Shown here in pieces: positions 25,204-34,158 of a stretch of 36,990 nt of DNA. Made by a program: the position numbers and the translations under genes. The notes below the pieces were generated by a model that saw only the letters and a program-made list of their open reading frames with translations, ran no database searches and had not been told where the DNA came from. Position 1 is the stretch's first letter, and every line of letters starts with the position of its first letter. The stretch comes from Bacteroidota bacterium. GTDB lineage: Bacteria; Bacteroidota; Rhodothermia; Rhodothermales; UBA10348. The stretch lies in contig JAJCYP010000109.1 of assembly GCA_029262855.1 (NCBI GenBank), positions 1 through 36,990 on the forward strand, in the 5' to 3' direction.

Positions 25204-28200
25204 TCAGTCCGTTTCGTCAGTCGATTGAATCTCCCTGCTATCGGTCAGCCTCCATACAGAGACGGGGCCGTCGCTTCGCGCCACGACGAGGTATCGCACC
25301 CCTCCGGCCCCGGCAACAACCTGGAGGTCGCGCACTTCCCCCTTCAATGTCAGTTCGGTCTCGAACGGCTCCAGCCCCGACGATCCTGAATGCATGACGA
25401 GTCCTTGACCCGCATCCAGCGGGCCTATTCGTGGCTGCATGGCCAGGTAATTTCCTGCGGCTATCACCTCGACCTCGCCATCCAGATCCATATCTCCTGA
25501 GACGAAGGCGAATGTCGCGGTCCGCTGCGCCTCATCGGGCAGTCGATGTCTGGTGAACCCGGATGCCGTTCTTTCCATCCAGACCGACGCCAATTCGTGT
25601 ATCACCAAGCGCTCTGCCCGAGCCAATTCTTCCGCCGTCAGCAGTTGATCCACCGTCAGGCTTGCATAGGCGGCGTAGGTTGGAATTCGCGAGACGAAAG
25701 ACGGCAGAGCCCCCAGCACATCGGGGCGGAGGGGCACCAGTCTGCCTCCACTCACCAGCAGCTGATCCATCCACCCATCCCGGTCAAAATCCGAAACGAA
25801 CATCTCCATCGGGCTCTCCAGCGAGGCCCTGAATTCAGTATTCAGGCCCAGATTGCCCATGAGCAGATCCGTGTCACCATCGCCATCGACGTCTGCTGCT
25901 TCGAGCCTAAGCCACCACCCGCTGACCTCAGTAAGCCCTGCTACCTCCGTTTGCTCCAGGGAGCCTCCCACGCTTGGCGAAAAGACCGACGGAGCAGCCC
26001 AGGGACCGACGGTGACGAGGTCTTCGCGTCCATCCCCTGTCACATCCAGCCAGGCCGCATCACTGACCATTCCGATCGACTGGATAGCCGGCGCAACACT
26101 CAACGTTTCGTCCGAGAAGCGCCCCGAGCCATCATTGACAAGGAAAGCGTGCTTCGGCGGGATCCCAAACTGCCACGGAATCATCCGACTGCCAACAAAG
26201 AGATCCGTATCGCCGTCTCCGTCAATATCATGGGGAGCGACAACCGATGAGCTGACATGGTTGGGCGGCAGGTTACCCGGCGCGAGAGTGAAAACGCCTT
26301 TCCCATCGTTCAGATAGAGCCTGTCCGCGAGCGCCGGGGCCATCCTTGAAAACTCGTTACCGCCGGAGGCAACGTAGAGATCCAGGTCGCCATCCCCATC
26401 TGCATCGAAGAATGCCGCATCGACATCCTCTGAGATCGCCTCACCTGGAAACGAGGCCAGAAGCTCGAAGCCCGGCCCCGCCTGGCGATACACGCTGCCT
26501 GGAGCGTTCTTCGCCCCACCGATAAACACATCCTTCAGGCCGTCAGCATCCACATCACCGATGGCCATCCGCGGCCCCTCACGCGAGATCATTTTCGGTA
26601 TCAGCGACTGCCGGTCGAAGTCGTTGTACTCGTTCTCCACATGCACATAGCCCAGTCCGGCGCTGCCGGTGACGTCCACGAACATCTGTGACCCGGAGAG
26701 GGCGGCCCTCCGTGGCGCAGCATCCTGGCTCAAGGCATCCGCTTGCGAAAGCGTGTGCCTGACATTGACAGCCGGGCTCAAGAGTCTCTGAACCCGGCCA
26801 TGGGGCCACCATACACGAACGGAGTCAATAGAGAGTTGCTCGCCCAGCCCGAATGTCAGAACAGGGGAAACGGAAGAAAGAAAACCGCGCGTCGGGATCT
26901 GTTCCAGATATCGGTGGACCGAGCCGGCCCAGACATCAATCTGAGCCCCCACGCCGGCAGTATTCGGCGCCGCACCGACCAGCTCGAACTGAATCCAGCT
27001 GCGCTCGGGAAACAACGAATCCGTCTCGTTCCGGAATATGCCGACCGGCTGGTTGACGTTGTTGACCACAAGATCCAGGTCCCCGTCGTTATCCAGGTCG
27101 CCGTATGCCGAGCCGTTTGAAAAGCTCGGTGCCGCGAGGCCCCATTCGGCGGCCACGTCAGAGAACTGCATACCCCCCGCATCGACAAACATCACATTCG
27201 GAAGGGGGGTCGAAGGTATGCTGCCCATGACCTCCGAGAAGTCGGGTGCCGCCGAACCGCGAAACTCTGACATCCGGTCTTCGCTCCCAAAAAGGGTCAG
27301 GAAATCCTGATCTGTCAGATCCCGATATATCCCGTTCGTGACGAAGATGTCCTTCAATCCGTTGAGGTCGAAATCCGCGATCAGGGCGCTCCAACTCCAG
27401 TCCGTACGCGAAACGCCGGCCATCGGACTCACCTCCGCAAACGTGCCGTTACCCCGGTTGAGTTGAAGCGTATTCCGCATGATTTGCGCATGGAAATCGT
27501 TCCGCAGCCCGTACTGGAAAGCTGGCCAGCTATCGAAGGTGGACATCGTCTTCAATCGGCGATCGTCCGATGGTAGCATATCCGTCACGTACAGATCCGG
27601 CCAGCCATCGTTGTTCAGGTCGGCCATGTCTGCCCCCATCGACGACTGACTTATATGTGCCATGGCCGATTGGATTTCCTCCGAAAAGGTCCCATCTCCC
27701 TCGTTCCGGTAGAGGTAATCCTGTTCGAAAAAGTCGTTGGACACATAGATATCCAGCCAGCCATCCCGATCCACGTCGCCGACTGTGGTGCCAAGCCCGA
27801 ATGCGATCTCGCTGCCATTGATGCCGGCGTCTGAGCTGACATCCTCGTAGAGTCCGTTGTTGTTTCGATAGAGGCGGTCTCCCCCATCCGGATGCCGAGT
27901 GGCGCGTATCTGACGTTCCTGAAAGTCGGATATGGCCCGGGATGAGTTGTTCATCACATACAGGTCCAGATCCCCGTCACGATCATAATCGAAGAAAGCC
28001 GCATGCGTCCCGAAGCCGGCGTCCGCAATGCCCCACACGGCCGCCTGCTCCTCGAACCGCAGGGCATCTGATTCATCCAGGCCAAGGTTGATGAACAACT
28101 CGTTTTCGCGCGTATCCCCCCGGATGTTTCCCGAGTTCGACACGTAGATATCCGGACGACCGTCACCGTTCACGTCCGCGATGGTGACCCCCGTGCTCCA

Positions 28201-28551
28201 GCCGTGCGAGCCGGCCACTCTGGCGGCGTCCGTTACATCCTCGAATGCCCAGTTTCCGCGATTCAGGTAGAGCTCATTGTCCCTCTGATTGGCCGTCAGG
28301 AATATGTCGAGGAGCCCGTCCCCATTGAAATCGGCCAGACCTGTTCCTCCGCCGTCGAAGAAGTTCCTATAGGTAAAGACATTCAACCGCCGGGAATCCT
28401 CCAGCCGGTTTTCAAAACCGATACCCGTGAACGAGGCAGCCAGGGACGTGAACAACAAGGAAATCGCTGGCGCTTCCGATCGATCCGGTGTTCCGGTCGA
28501 GCAACCCACAAGAGTCAGGCAGACCACAGAGATCCCAACCGACTTCCGCAC
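25204..28551 (-). CDS. Giant FG-GAP/VCBS propeller lipoprotein with ASPIC/UnbV domain, copy 2
   Basis: This 1115-residue paralogue of the gene downstream has a lipoprotein signal (TLVGC, C17) and about 14 DxDxDGxxD-type calcium loops (DFNGDGLLD, DVNGDGRPD, DADGDGDLD, DVDGDGDTD). The ASPIC/UnbV domain at ~530-600 contains GVGAQIDVWAGS and LTFGLGEQLSIDSVRVWWP. Similarity to copy 1 runs end to end (for example shared DIFLTANQ and FFDADxDGDLDLYVASGGNEF), so the pair arose by duplication and diverged. It starts with GTG at 28551, sharing one base with the TAG stop of the plug-only lipoprotein (TAGTG), which indicates tight coupling of those two. A role in glycan or protein binding at the outer membrane is an inference. 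Confidence 0.9.
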   Translation of the reverse strand: MRKSVGISVVCLTLVGCSTGTPDRSEAPAISLLFTSLAASFTGIGFENRLEDSRRLNVFTYRNFFDGGGTGLADFNGDGLLDIFLTANQRDNELYLNRGNWAFEDVTDAARVAGSHGWSTGVTIADVNGDGRPDIYVSNSGNIRGDTRENELFINLGLDESDALRFEEQAAVWGIADAGFGTHAAFFDYDRDGDLDLYVMNNSSRAISDFQERQIRATRHPDGGDRLYRNNNGLYEDVSSDAGINGSEIAFGLGTTVGDVDRDGWLDIYVSNDFFEQDYLYRNEGDGTFSEEIQSAMAHISQSSMGADMADLNNDGWPDLYVTDMLPSDDRRLKTMSTFDSWPAFQYGLRNDFHAQIMRNTLQLNRGNGTFAEVSPMAGVSRTDWSWSALIADFDLNGLKDIFVTNGIYRDLTDQDFLTLFGSEDRMSEFRGSAAPDFSEVMGSIPSTPLPNVMFVDAGGMQFSDVAAEWGLAAPSFSNGSAYGDLDNDGDLDLVVNNVNQPVGIFRNETDSLFPERSWIQFELVGAAPNTAGVGAQIDVWAGSVHRYLEQIPTRGFLSSVSPVLTFGLGEQLSIDSVRVWWPHGRVQRLLSPAVNVRHTLSQADALSQDAAPRRAALSGSQMFVDVTGSAGLGYVHVENEYNDFDRQSLIPKMISREGPRMAIGDVDADGLKDVFIGGAKNAPGSVYRQAGPGFELLASFPGEAISEDVDAAFFDADGDGDLDLYVASGGNEFSRMAPALADRLYLNDGKGVFTLAPGNLPPNHVSSSVVAPHDIDGDGDTDLFVGSRMIPWQFGIPPKHAFLVNDGSGRFSDETLSVAPAIQSIGMVSDAAWLDVTGDGREDLVTVGPWAAPSVFSPSVGGSLEQTEVAGLTEVSGWWLRLEAADVDGDGDTDLLMGNLGLNTEFRASLESPMEMFVSDFDRDGWMDQLLVSGGRLVPLRPDVLGALPSFVSRIPTYAAYASLTVDQLLTAEELARAERLVIHELASVWMERTASGFTRHRLPDEAQRTATFAFVSGDMDLDGEVEVIAAGNYLAMQPRIGPLDAGQGLVMHSGSSGLEPFETELTLKGEVRDLQVVAGAGGVRYLVVARSDGPVSVWRLTDSREIQSTDETD

Positions 28552-28979
28552 TAGCGTTTCCCGGCGCCCGTTTTGGTCTTGACCAGAATCACGCCGTTCG
28601 AGCCCCGCATCCCATAGGGAGAAGTGTCTGCGAGCTCTTTCAACACACTTATGGACTCAATTTCGGTAATTGACACACCTGGAAGTGTCCCGTCGGCGTT
28701 GGGACTGACGGGAATGCCATCCACAACGAAAAGCAATTGATCCTCACCGGTGAGCGAGGCGACGCCACGCGCCCGGACCATAAGATACCCTTCTGCAGTC
28801 TGGCTGACCCTGATCCCGGGTACCCGGGAGATGACGAGGTCCTGTACGCGTACCGTTTGCAAGCGCTCGATCTGATCCCCGGATACCCCTGGTTCTGCAT
28901 CGCCTGTCTGGACAGAGCCAGCTCCGGCGCATCCCAGGGCCGAAGCCAGCACACCGGCCAGAATCGTTCGCCTCATCAT
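28551..28979 (-). CDS. Plug-domain-only lipoprotein, copy 2
   Basis: The 142-residue product has a lipoprotein-like signal (LASALGC, C17, with an imperfect lipobox). An isolated SusC-type plug covers ~38-135: QDLVISRVPGIRVSQ, YLMVRARGVASL, LLFVVDGIPVSP, ITEIESISVLKEL, YGMRGSNGVILVKTK. It ends GAGKR, with no barrel. It is related to the plug-only lipoprotein at 20980 but clearly diverged. The GTG at 29060 would put the leader inside the susD terminator, so ATG 28979 (or 28976) was chosen. Its stop overlaps the start of the giant propeller gene by one base, which suggests that plug and propeller are made in equal amounts and work together. The exact role is unknown. Confidence 0.83.
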   Translation of the reverse strand: MMRRTILAGVLASALGCAGAGSVQTGDAEPGVSGDQIERLQTVRVQDLVISRVPGIRVSQTAEGYLMVRARGVASLTGEDQLLFVVDGIPVSPNADGTLPGVSITEIESISVLKELADTSPYGMRGSNGVILVKTKTGAGKR

Positions 28980-29016
28980 GACCGTCTCGTCTTGACTGGG
29001 GAAGGGTAGGCGGAAG

Positions 29017-29053
29017 GAAAAAAGCCCAACCGGCACACGTCCGGTTGGGCTTT
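29017..29053 (-). terminator. Terminator downstream of susD
   Basis: A perfect 13-bp stem (29021-29033 with 29041-29053) encloses a 7-nt loop. Read on the minus strand, T residues follow down to 29017. It separates the susCD transcript from the plug/propeller genes, or attenuates read-through into them. Confidence 0.9.
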
Positions 29054-29093
29054 CTCCCACTCACAGGACAGTGTCCTGTTTCATCATTCGGAC

Positions 29094-30689
29094 TTAGTAG
29101 CCCGCGTTCTGCGTGAGATTGGGGTTGGAATCGATCTGGACCTGAGGAATCGGACCCAAAACGAGGTGACCACCCCCGGCGGGCTTAAACTCCCAGGCGT
29201 CGGTGAATTTACCAGCCCGGATAAGGTCCTGACGACGTGTGGCCTCCCAGAAGAGTTCAAATTGACGCTCACTCCAAATGGCTTCGCGGGCATCGGCCTG
29301 TGAAGTGGCAGCCACCGGCTCATCCGGGTCGAAGACGCGCGCACGCAACTGGTTCACGATGGCCATGGCACCAGCGGTCTGTCCCATCTCGTTCATGGCC
29401 TCCGCCTTGATCAGATACATCTCGGCGAGGCGGAAAAATGCGTAGTCGTTTCCGTTATCACCGCCGACACGGCCAGAATCGATCTCCCACTTCATCACGC
29501 GTGCCCCGGAGGTCTCGTTCAGGTTGACCGCGACGTCCGTAACTGGATTTCCGCTTGGATCAAAGTAATCCAGCGTGAAGGAGAGGGGATTACCAACCCG
29601 GTCTTCCAGGGCAGCGCCAGTGGTGAAGCATTCGTTTCCGAGGCAACCCTGATTAGGCTCCGCGAACTGCTGTCCAACCAGGAATATGTTCCGGCGCTGA
29701 TCATCTTCGTCGAATCGATTGTACGTCTCGGCGAGCGTCGAGAAGCCGTTCCACGGCGTCTGCGGAATCTGGTTGTAATGCAGGCCGCGCATGATGAAGG
29801 TGAGTCCAAGGCCTCCCTTTCCCAAATGCCCGACTGAGAAAATGATCTCTGGCGAGGTGTGATTGCCCGCGCGGAAGTTGTCCCTTTGATCACCGGTTAG
29901 CTGATACTGCCCCGAATTGAGGACACGATCGGCCGCCGTGATGGCATCGGCCCATCTTGCGGTTCCCCTGGCCAATCCGGATCCCGAAACAGTACCGGTG
30001 AAGACCTCTGCATTCAGATAGATCTTGGCAAGCAACGCATCTGCTGCACCCTGCGTGGCACGGCCCTGGTTAGCACCATCCCAAGAGGTGGGCAGGTCGG
30101 TACGCGCTTCGTTCAACTCGCTTTCAATGAAGCTGAATACGGCCGCCCTGGATTCACGAGACGGTGGATTGTCCTGGTCCACCACAGCGTCGGTGACCAC
30201 CGGAACGCCTCCGAAGAGGTCCATCAGTTGATAGTAGTAGAAGGCGCGCAGGAAGCGCAACTCGGCTGCGATAGACGGATCGGAACCGTCAGGCAGGTTC
30301 GCAAGGACCACGTTCGCCCGCGCAACCCCCGTGTAGGCATCCGTCCACGCCGAATTGAAATCGCCGTTGGCCGCCGTCCATGTATGGACGTGCAGTTCGC
30401 GCCATGCTCCGCCATCATCCCAGTCCGTGCCGCGTACAGGAACAAGTGCCTCGTCAGATGACACCTGGCTGATGTTGTGATAGGCCCACATCATCGAGCG
30501 CAGTTGCGCATAGACCGGGGCGAGGGCTGCGATGATTTCTTCGTCGGTCTGAAAGAACTGATCCGGCGTGATCACGCCGAAGGTCTCTTCATCCAGATCG
30601 GTACAGCCCTGAAGCACCGTAGTGACAGGGACGAGCAAAATCGCCGCCACCAGCCAAAGGCTCCAGGATTTAGATAGTATTCTGGTCAT
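29094..30689 (-). CDS. SusD/RagB family outer-membrane lipoprotein
   Basis: The 531-residue protein is the surface glycan- or nutrient-binding partner of SusC. It has a lipoprotein signal with lipobox VLQG|C (C29) followed by TDLDEE, the usual acidic export tag region. Typical SusD elements follow: an N-terminal TPR-like part with AELRFLRAFYYYQLMDLFGGVPVV split over that stretch and SRESRAAVFSFIESEL, and a C-terminal segment with YLIKAEAMNEMGQ and FWEATRRQDLIRAGKF. The start at 30689 has an AGGAAA site 8 nt upstream. It follows the susC stop by 50 bp and is followed by a strong terminator. The bound nutrient cannot be read from sequence; the shared operator suggests a trehalose-type or other alpha-glucoside substrate. 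Confidence 0.95.
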   Translation of the reverse strand: MTRILSKSWSLWLVAAILLVPVTTVLQGCTDLDEETFGVITPDQFFQTDEEIIAALAPVYAQLRSMMWAYHNISQVSSDEALVPVRGTDWDDGGAWRELHVHTWTAANGDFNSAWTDAYTGVARANVVLANLPDGSDPSIAAELRFLRAFYYYQLMDLFGGVPVVTDAVVDQDNPPSRESRAAVFSFIESELNEARTDLPTSWDGANQGRATQGAADALLAKIYLNAEVFTGTVSGSGLARGTARWADAITAADRVLNSGQYQLTGDQRDNFRAGNHTSPEIIFSVGHLGKGGLGLTFIMRGLHYNQIPQTPWNGFSTLAETYNRFDEDDQRRNIFLVGQQFAEPNQGCLGNECFTTGAALEDRVGNPLSFTLDYFDPSGNPVTDVAVNLNETSGARVMKWEIDSGRVGGDNGNDYAFFRLAEMYLIKAEAMNEMGQTAGAMAIVNQLRARVFDPDEPVAATSQADAREAIWSERQFELFWEATRRQDLIRAGKFTDAWEFKPAGGGHLVLGPIPQVQIDSNPNLTQNAGY

Positions 30690-30739
30690 TGGATGTTTCC
30701 TATATGATGTGTTGGAACTCCTCGTCTGAGGCCTGAAGC

Positions 30740-33700
30740 CTAGAAGCCGAGGCTGACTCCAACCGTAAATGTACGCGCTCTCGGGTAATTGGTATAGTCA
30801 ACTCCCAGTGACGCAATCGGGACGCTCCCGGCGGAGGTCCCCGCATTGGTATTGGCTTCGGGATCGAACCCATTGTAATCGGTCAGCACAAACAGGTTAT
30901 TGGCTGCCAGATAGATGCGTGCCCTACGCACCGTCCCAATCCAGTCACTCGCGCCCGTAAGGTTGCGGAATGTGTAGCCAACTGTCAGATTCTCCAGTCG
31001 CAGGAACGACCCGTCCTGAATCCAGCGCGACGAATAGACCGGAGCCTCCGCCAGGGGCGTAGGATCCTCCAGAGCTTCCCGGAGGAAGTTCACGTTTGTG
31101 TTCGCGAGGTTCTTCGACGTGTATTCCAGGCCGGTATTGTTGAATATGTCGCGGCCCTGCTCGCCGCGGAGGAAGAAGCTGAAGTCCACCTGCTTCCAAG
31201 TCACGTTCCCGGTGAACCCGTAGGTGAAGTCAGGCTGGGCATTGCCAATGATGCTGAGCACGCGATTTCCTTGTGCGTCCTCTTCAAACATCTGCGAGCC
31301 CGTCGCCGGGTCGAAGCCCAGGAACGTCGGACCGAAGAACGTCCCAAAAGGCTCACCTGGCGTGATCAGCTGGGAATTGATTCCCGACAGTCCAGCACCC
31401 GAGACGCGACCCGTGAAGATCTGCTCGCGACCGCCCAGGTTGATGACCTCGTTGGAGTTGGCATTGAACGTGGTCCCCAACTCAGCGGTCAGGTCTTCCT
31501 TGTCATAGACGAAGGCGTTGATCGAAAACTCGATCCCCGTGTTCTCCATCTCGCCCGCATTGGCCAGCCGTGTCGGCACGGCCGCCGGCTGCGGCACTTC
31601 AAACTCCAGAAGCAGATCATCGGTTGTCTTCTTGTAGAACTCGATTGAGCCCGATACGCGGCTGTTCCAGAGTTCGTAATCCAGGCCGACGTTTATCTGC
31701 GAGGTCTCCTCCCACTTCAGGTCCGGATTCGCGAGGTTGGTCGGGGCCACACCTGATACCTCTGCATTGCCAATGACGGCGTTGCCCGAAGCACCGAAAA
31801 TGGGCAGCGATCGGAGGTTTCCGATCTCCTGGCTTCCCGTTATTCCGTATCCAACGCGAAGCTTGAGATCGTCCACAAAGTCGACGTCCTCCATGAAACT
31901 CTCGGAGGAGAGACGCCAGCCCAGGGTAACGGCGGGGAATGTACCCCACTTGTTGTCATTACCGAATCGCGAGGAGCCGTCCCTACGAAGGGATGCCGAG
32001 AAGATGTACCGGCTGTTGTAGGAATAGTTGAGTCGTCCAAAGAAGGAAACCAGCCGGCTCTTGGTCCGGAAGGATCTGATGTCGAACGTGGAGGACTGAC
32101 CAGCAGCCAGACTGTTGAAAGAGAACACGTCCGATACAAATCCCTGGGAAAGAGCGCCGAATCCTTCGTTCACGAATTCCTGGAACGAGTAGCCTCCGAG
32201 CAACTGCACATCGTGTCCGCCGTCATAAACCTTCGCGTAGTTACCGGTGAGTTCGAACACCTTGGACGAGAGTTCATTTTCGCCTCGTTGTGCCTCGCCG
32301 CCGACGGCGGCCTTCAACGGGTTCGCAGCCGGGATGAAATACGACCGACTCGACTGAGACCGGTCCAATCCAATATTGGCCGAAACCGTGAAGTCATCGA
32401 ACAGGCTGTAGTCAGCACGCATGCTCGACAGCACCCTCGTCGTCTTCGTGTTGTCCTGCACCTGACTGGCCATGGCAACCGGGTTGCGCACCGAAGTCTG
32501 TCCAAGCACCTCGAAGAATGAGCCATCTGCGTTTACAACCGGCAGGGTCGGATTGAACTTCATGACGTTCGTTAGAAGACCGCCCTCGAAGCCGCCCGTC
32601 TGGTTGAAAGCAGCCCGGTTATCGTTGAAGTAGGATCCCGTGATCCGCATGTCAAGGCGAAGCTTGCCATCGAACGCGGTATGATTGACGTTCGTGCGAC
32701 CCGATACCCTCTCCATACCCGAGTTGTTGATGACGCCCTGGTTGTTGAGGTAACTCACCGAAGCCCGGTACTGCGTGTCATCGGTGCCGCCGCCCATCGC
32801 GAGGTTATGCTGCTGCGAGATGGCTGTTTGCGTAACCGCCTCCTGCCAGTCCGTATCCGCGTTACCGAGGTTAACAGTGGGCAGACCCTGGGATTGTACA
32901 AAGCTCCGATACTCGCTGGCGCTAAGCAGATCCAGGCTGCCCGCGAAGTCGGAGGTAGACACGTATCCGTCATAGTCCACGATAGTCTGACCGGAGCGAC
33001 CCTTCTTGGTCGTTATCAGGATCACGCCATTGGCTCCGCGAGAACCGTAGATAGCCGAAGCCGAAGCATCCTTCAGCACGTCGATGGACTCGATATCGTT
33101 CGGGTTCAGGAAGACAAGCGGGTTCTTGGCGCCCGAATCGGGAGTATTGCCTCCCCCCGAGATCAGGCTGGAGGCGCTGGACGAGTTATCGATCGGAACG
33201 CCATCGATAACGTAGAGCGGTTCATTCGATGCAGAGATGGACGTACCGCCTCTGATTCGAACGGTGACCGGCGCGCCGGGCTCACCGCCGTTCTGGATGA
33301 TGCTGACGCCGGCAACCCGTCCCTGGAGCAACTGCTCTGGAGAACTGATCAAACCAACGTTGGCCTCGGAAGCATCGACGGAGCCAACGGAGCCCGTGAT
33401 ATCCGCGCGCTTCTGAGTCCCGTAGCCCACTACGACCACTTCGTCCAGCAGCACTTCATCGACCAACAGCGACACATTCATCGTACTCCCGCCGCCGACT
33501 GTGCGCTGCTCGGAAATAAATCCTATGAATGAGAATACGAGCACGTCGCCTGTTGCGGCTCGGATCGTGTATGAACCGTCTACGGCGGACGCCGTGCCGG
33601 TTGTTGTGCCCTGAATGGAAATGTTGACGCCGGGCAGGGCAAAGCCGGTCTTGGCATCGGTGACCGTTCCGGTGATGTCGCGCGCTTGCCCAAAAGCGAG

Positions 33701-33751
33701 CCCGACAATCATTGGCAGACAGACACTGAACAGCAGTAGTCTCTTGACCAT
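30740..33751 (-). CDS. SusC/RagA family TonB-linked outer-membrane transporter
   Basis: This 1003-residue protein has a signal peptide (to ~22, GLAFGQ) and a carboxypeptidase-like domain (~25-100, DITGTVTDAKTGFALPGVN). The SusC linker VVVVGYGTQKRADITGSV (near 106-123) is followed by the plug (~125-250, with the hallmark YGSRGANGVILITTKKG) and a long beta-barrel ending in RTFTVGVSLGF. Together with SusD it imports oligomeric nutrients in a lid-and-bucket fashion powered by TonB-ExbBD; exbBD-like genes occur at the right end of this window. It is divergent from the symporter gene and its upstream region contains the 16-bp operator core, 233 bp before the start. The isolated plugs elsewhere in the locus resemble its plug. 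Confidence 0.96.
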   Translation of the reverse strand: MVKRLLLFSVCLPMIVGLAFGQARDITGTVTDAKTGFALPGVNISIQGTTTGTASAVDGSYTIRAATGDVLVFSFIGFISEQRTVGGGSTMNVSLLVDEVLLDEVVVVGYGTQKRADITGSVGSVDASEANVGLISSPEQLLQGRVAGVSIIQNGGEPGAPVTVRIRGGTSISASNEPLYVIDGVPIDNSSSASSLISGGGNTPDSGAKNPLVFLNPNDIESIDVLKDASASAIYGSRGANGVILITTKKGRSGQTIVDYDGYVSTSDFAGSLDLLSASEYRSFVQSQGLPTVNLGNADTDWQEAVTQTAISQQHNLAMGGGTDDTQYRASVSYLNNQGVINNSGMERVSGRTNVNHTAFDGKLRLDMRITGSYFNDNRAAFNQTGGFEGGLLTNVMKFNPTLPVVNADGSFFEVLGQTSVRNPVAMASQVQDNTKTTRVLSSMRADYSLFDDFTVSANIGLDRSQSSRSYFIPAANPLKAAVGGEAQRGENELSSKVFELTGNYAKVYDGGHDVQLLGGYSFQEFVNEGFGALSQGFVSDVFSFNSLAAGQSSTFDIRSFRTKSRLVSFFGRLNYSYNSRYIFSASLRRDGSSRFGNDNKWGTFPAVTLGWRLSSESFMEDVDFVDDLKLRVGYGITGSQEIGNLRSLPIFGASGNAVIGNAEVSGVAPTNLANPDLKWEETSQINVGLDYELWNSRVSGSIEFYKKTTDDLLLEFEVPQPAAVPTRLANAGEMENTGIEFSINAFVYDKEDLTAELGTTFNANSNEVINLGGREQIFTGRVSGAGLSGINSQLITPGEPFGTFFGPTFLGFDPATGSQMFEEDAQGNRVLSIIGNAQPDFTYGFTGNVTWKQVDFSFFLRGEQGRDIFNNTGLEYTSKNLANTNVNFLREALEDPTPLAEAPVYSSRWIQDGSFLRLENLTVGYTFRNLTGASDWIGTVRRARIYLAANNLFVLTDYNGFDPEANTNAGTSAGSVPIASLGVDYTNYPRARTFTVGVSLGF

Positions 33752-33983
33752 CTCTGAACCTAGTTTTTTAGTGGGGGGATTCCGTTGTGGGTATCTCGAT
33801 GAATGGGATTCTCAGTCGCCAACCGGCGGTGATTCCAGTATCGTTTGGCTCCGGAGGGGAGTTCCCAATAGTGGGGAGTAGTCCGGTTCATCAGTCCAAT
33901 TGTGTGGGTAATGACTTTGCGACCAGGACGTGTAAGCAGCAAGACCTAAGTAAAACAGGACCTCCGCGAATGTCAAGGGCTAA

Positions 33984-33999
33984 ATGTAAACGATTACAT
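33984..33999. promoter_or_regulatory. LacI-type operator, second copy
   Basis: ATGTAAACGATTACAT is a near-perfect palindrome identical over all 16 bp to the reverse complement of 16942-16957 ahead of the lacI-type gene. It lies 160 bp before the symporter ATG and 233 bp before the susC ATG. Confidence 0.8.
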
Positions 34000-34002
34000 A
34001 GC

Positions 34003-34010
34003 TATTTTTG
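34003..34010 (+). promoter_or_regulatory. Possible Bacteroidota -7 promoter element for the symporter
   Basis: TATTTTTG matches the Bacteroidota consensus TAnnTTTG. It begins 3 bp after the operator copy, so a bound repressor would cover the upstream promoter half. No obvious -33 TTTG partner is present. Confidence 0.4.
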
Positions 34011-34158
34011 GACAACGAGGGCTGGTTTTGCCGTCTGCCAATTCAATCGTGTGCGAGGCCGCCGCGTCGGCGTGGTTGGGGGACAATGTCTATGTTATGC
34101 CGCGATCGCGACTGCTTGATCCGGCACCTACCCGTCTCCCACAACCGACTTCAGGAAG

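Larger units (their letters stand above)
33752..34158. promoter_or_regulatory. Divergent susC/symporter intergenic region
   Basis: This 407-bp stretch has no credible gene. It separates two divergent transcription units and carries the LacI-type operator copy at 33984-33999 and a Bacteroidota-type promoter element just to its right. No clear -7 element toward susC was found. The symporter start has AGGA only 2 nt ahead of its ATG, which is unusually close. Confidence 0.7.
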
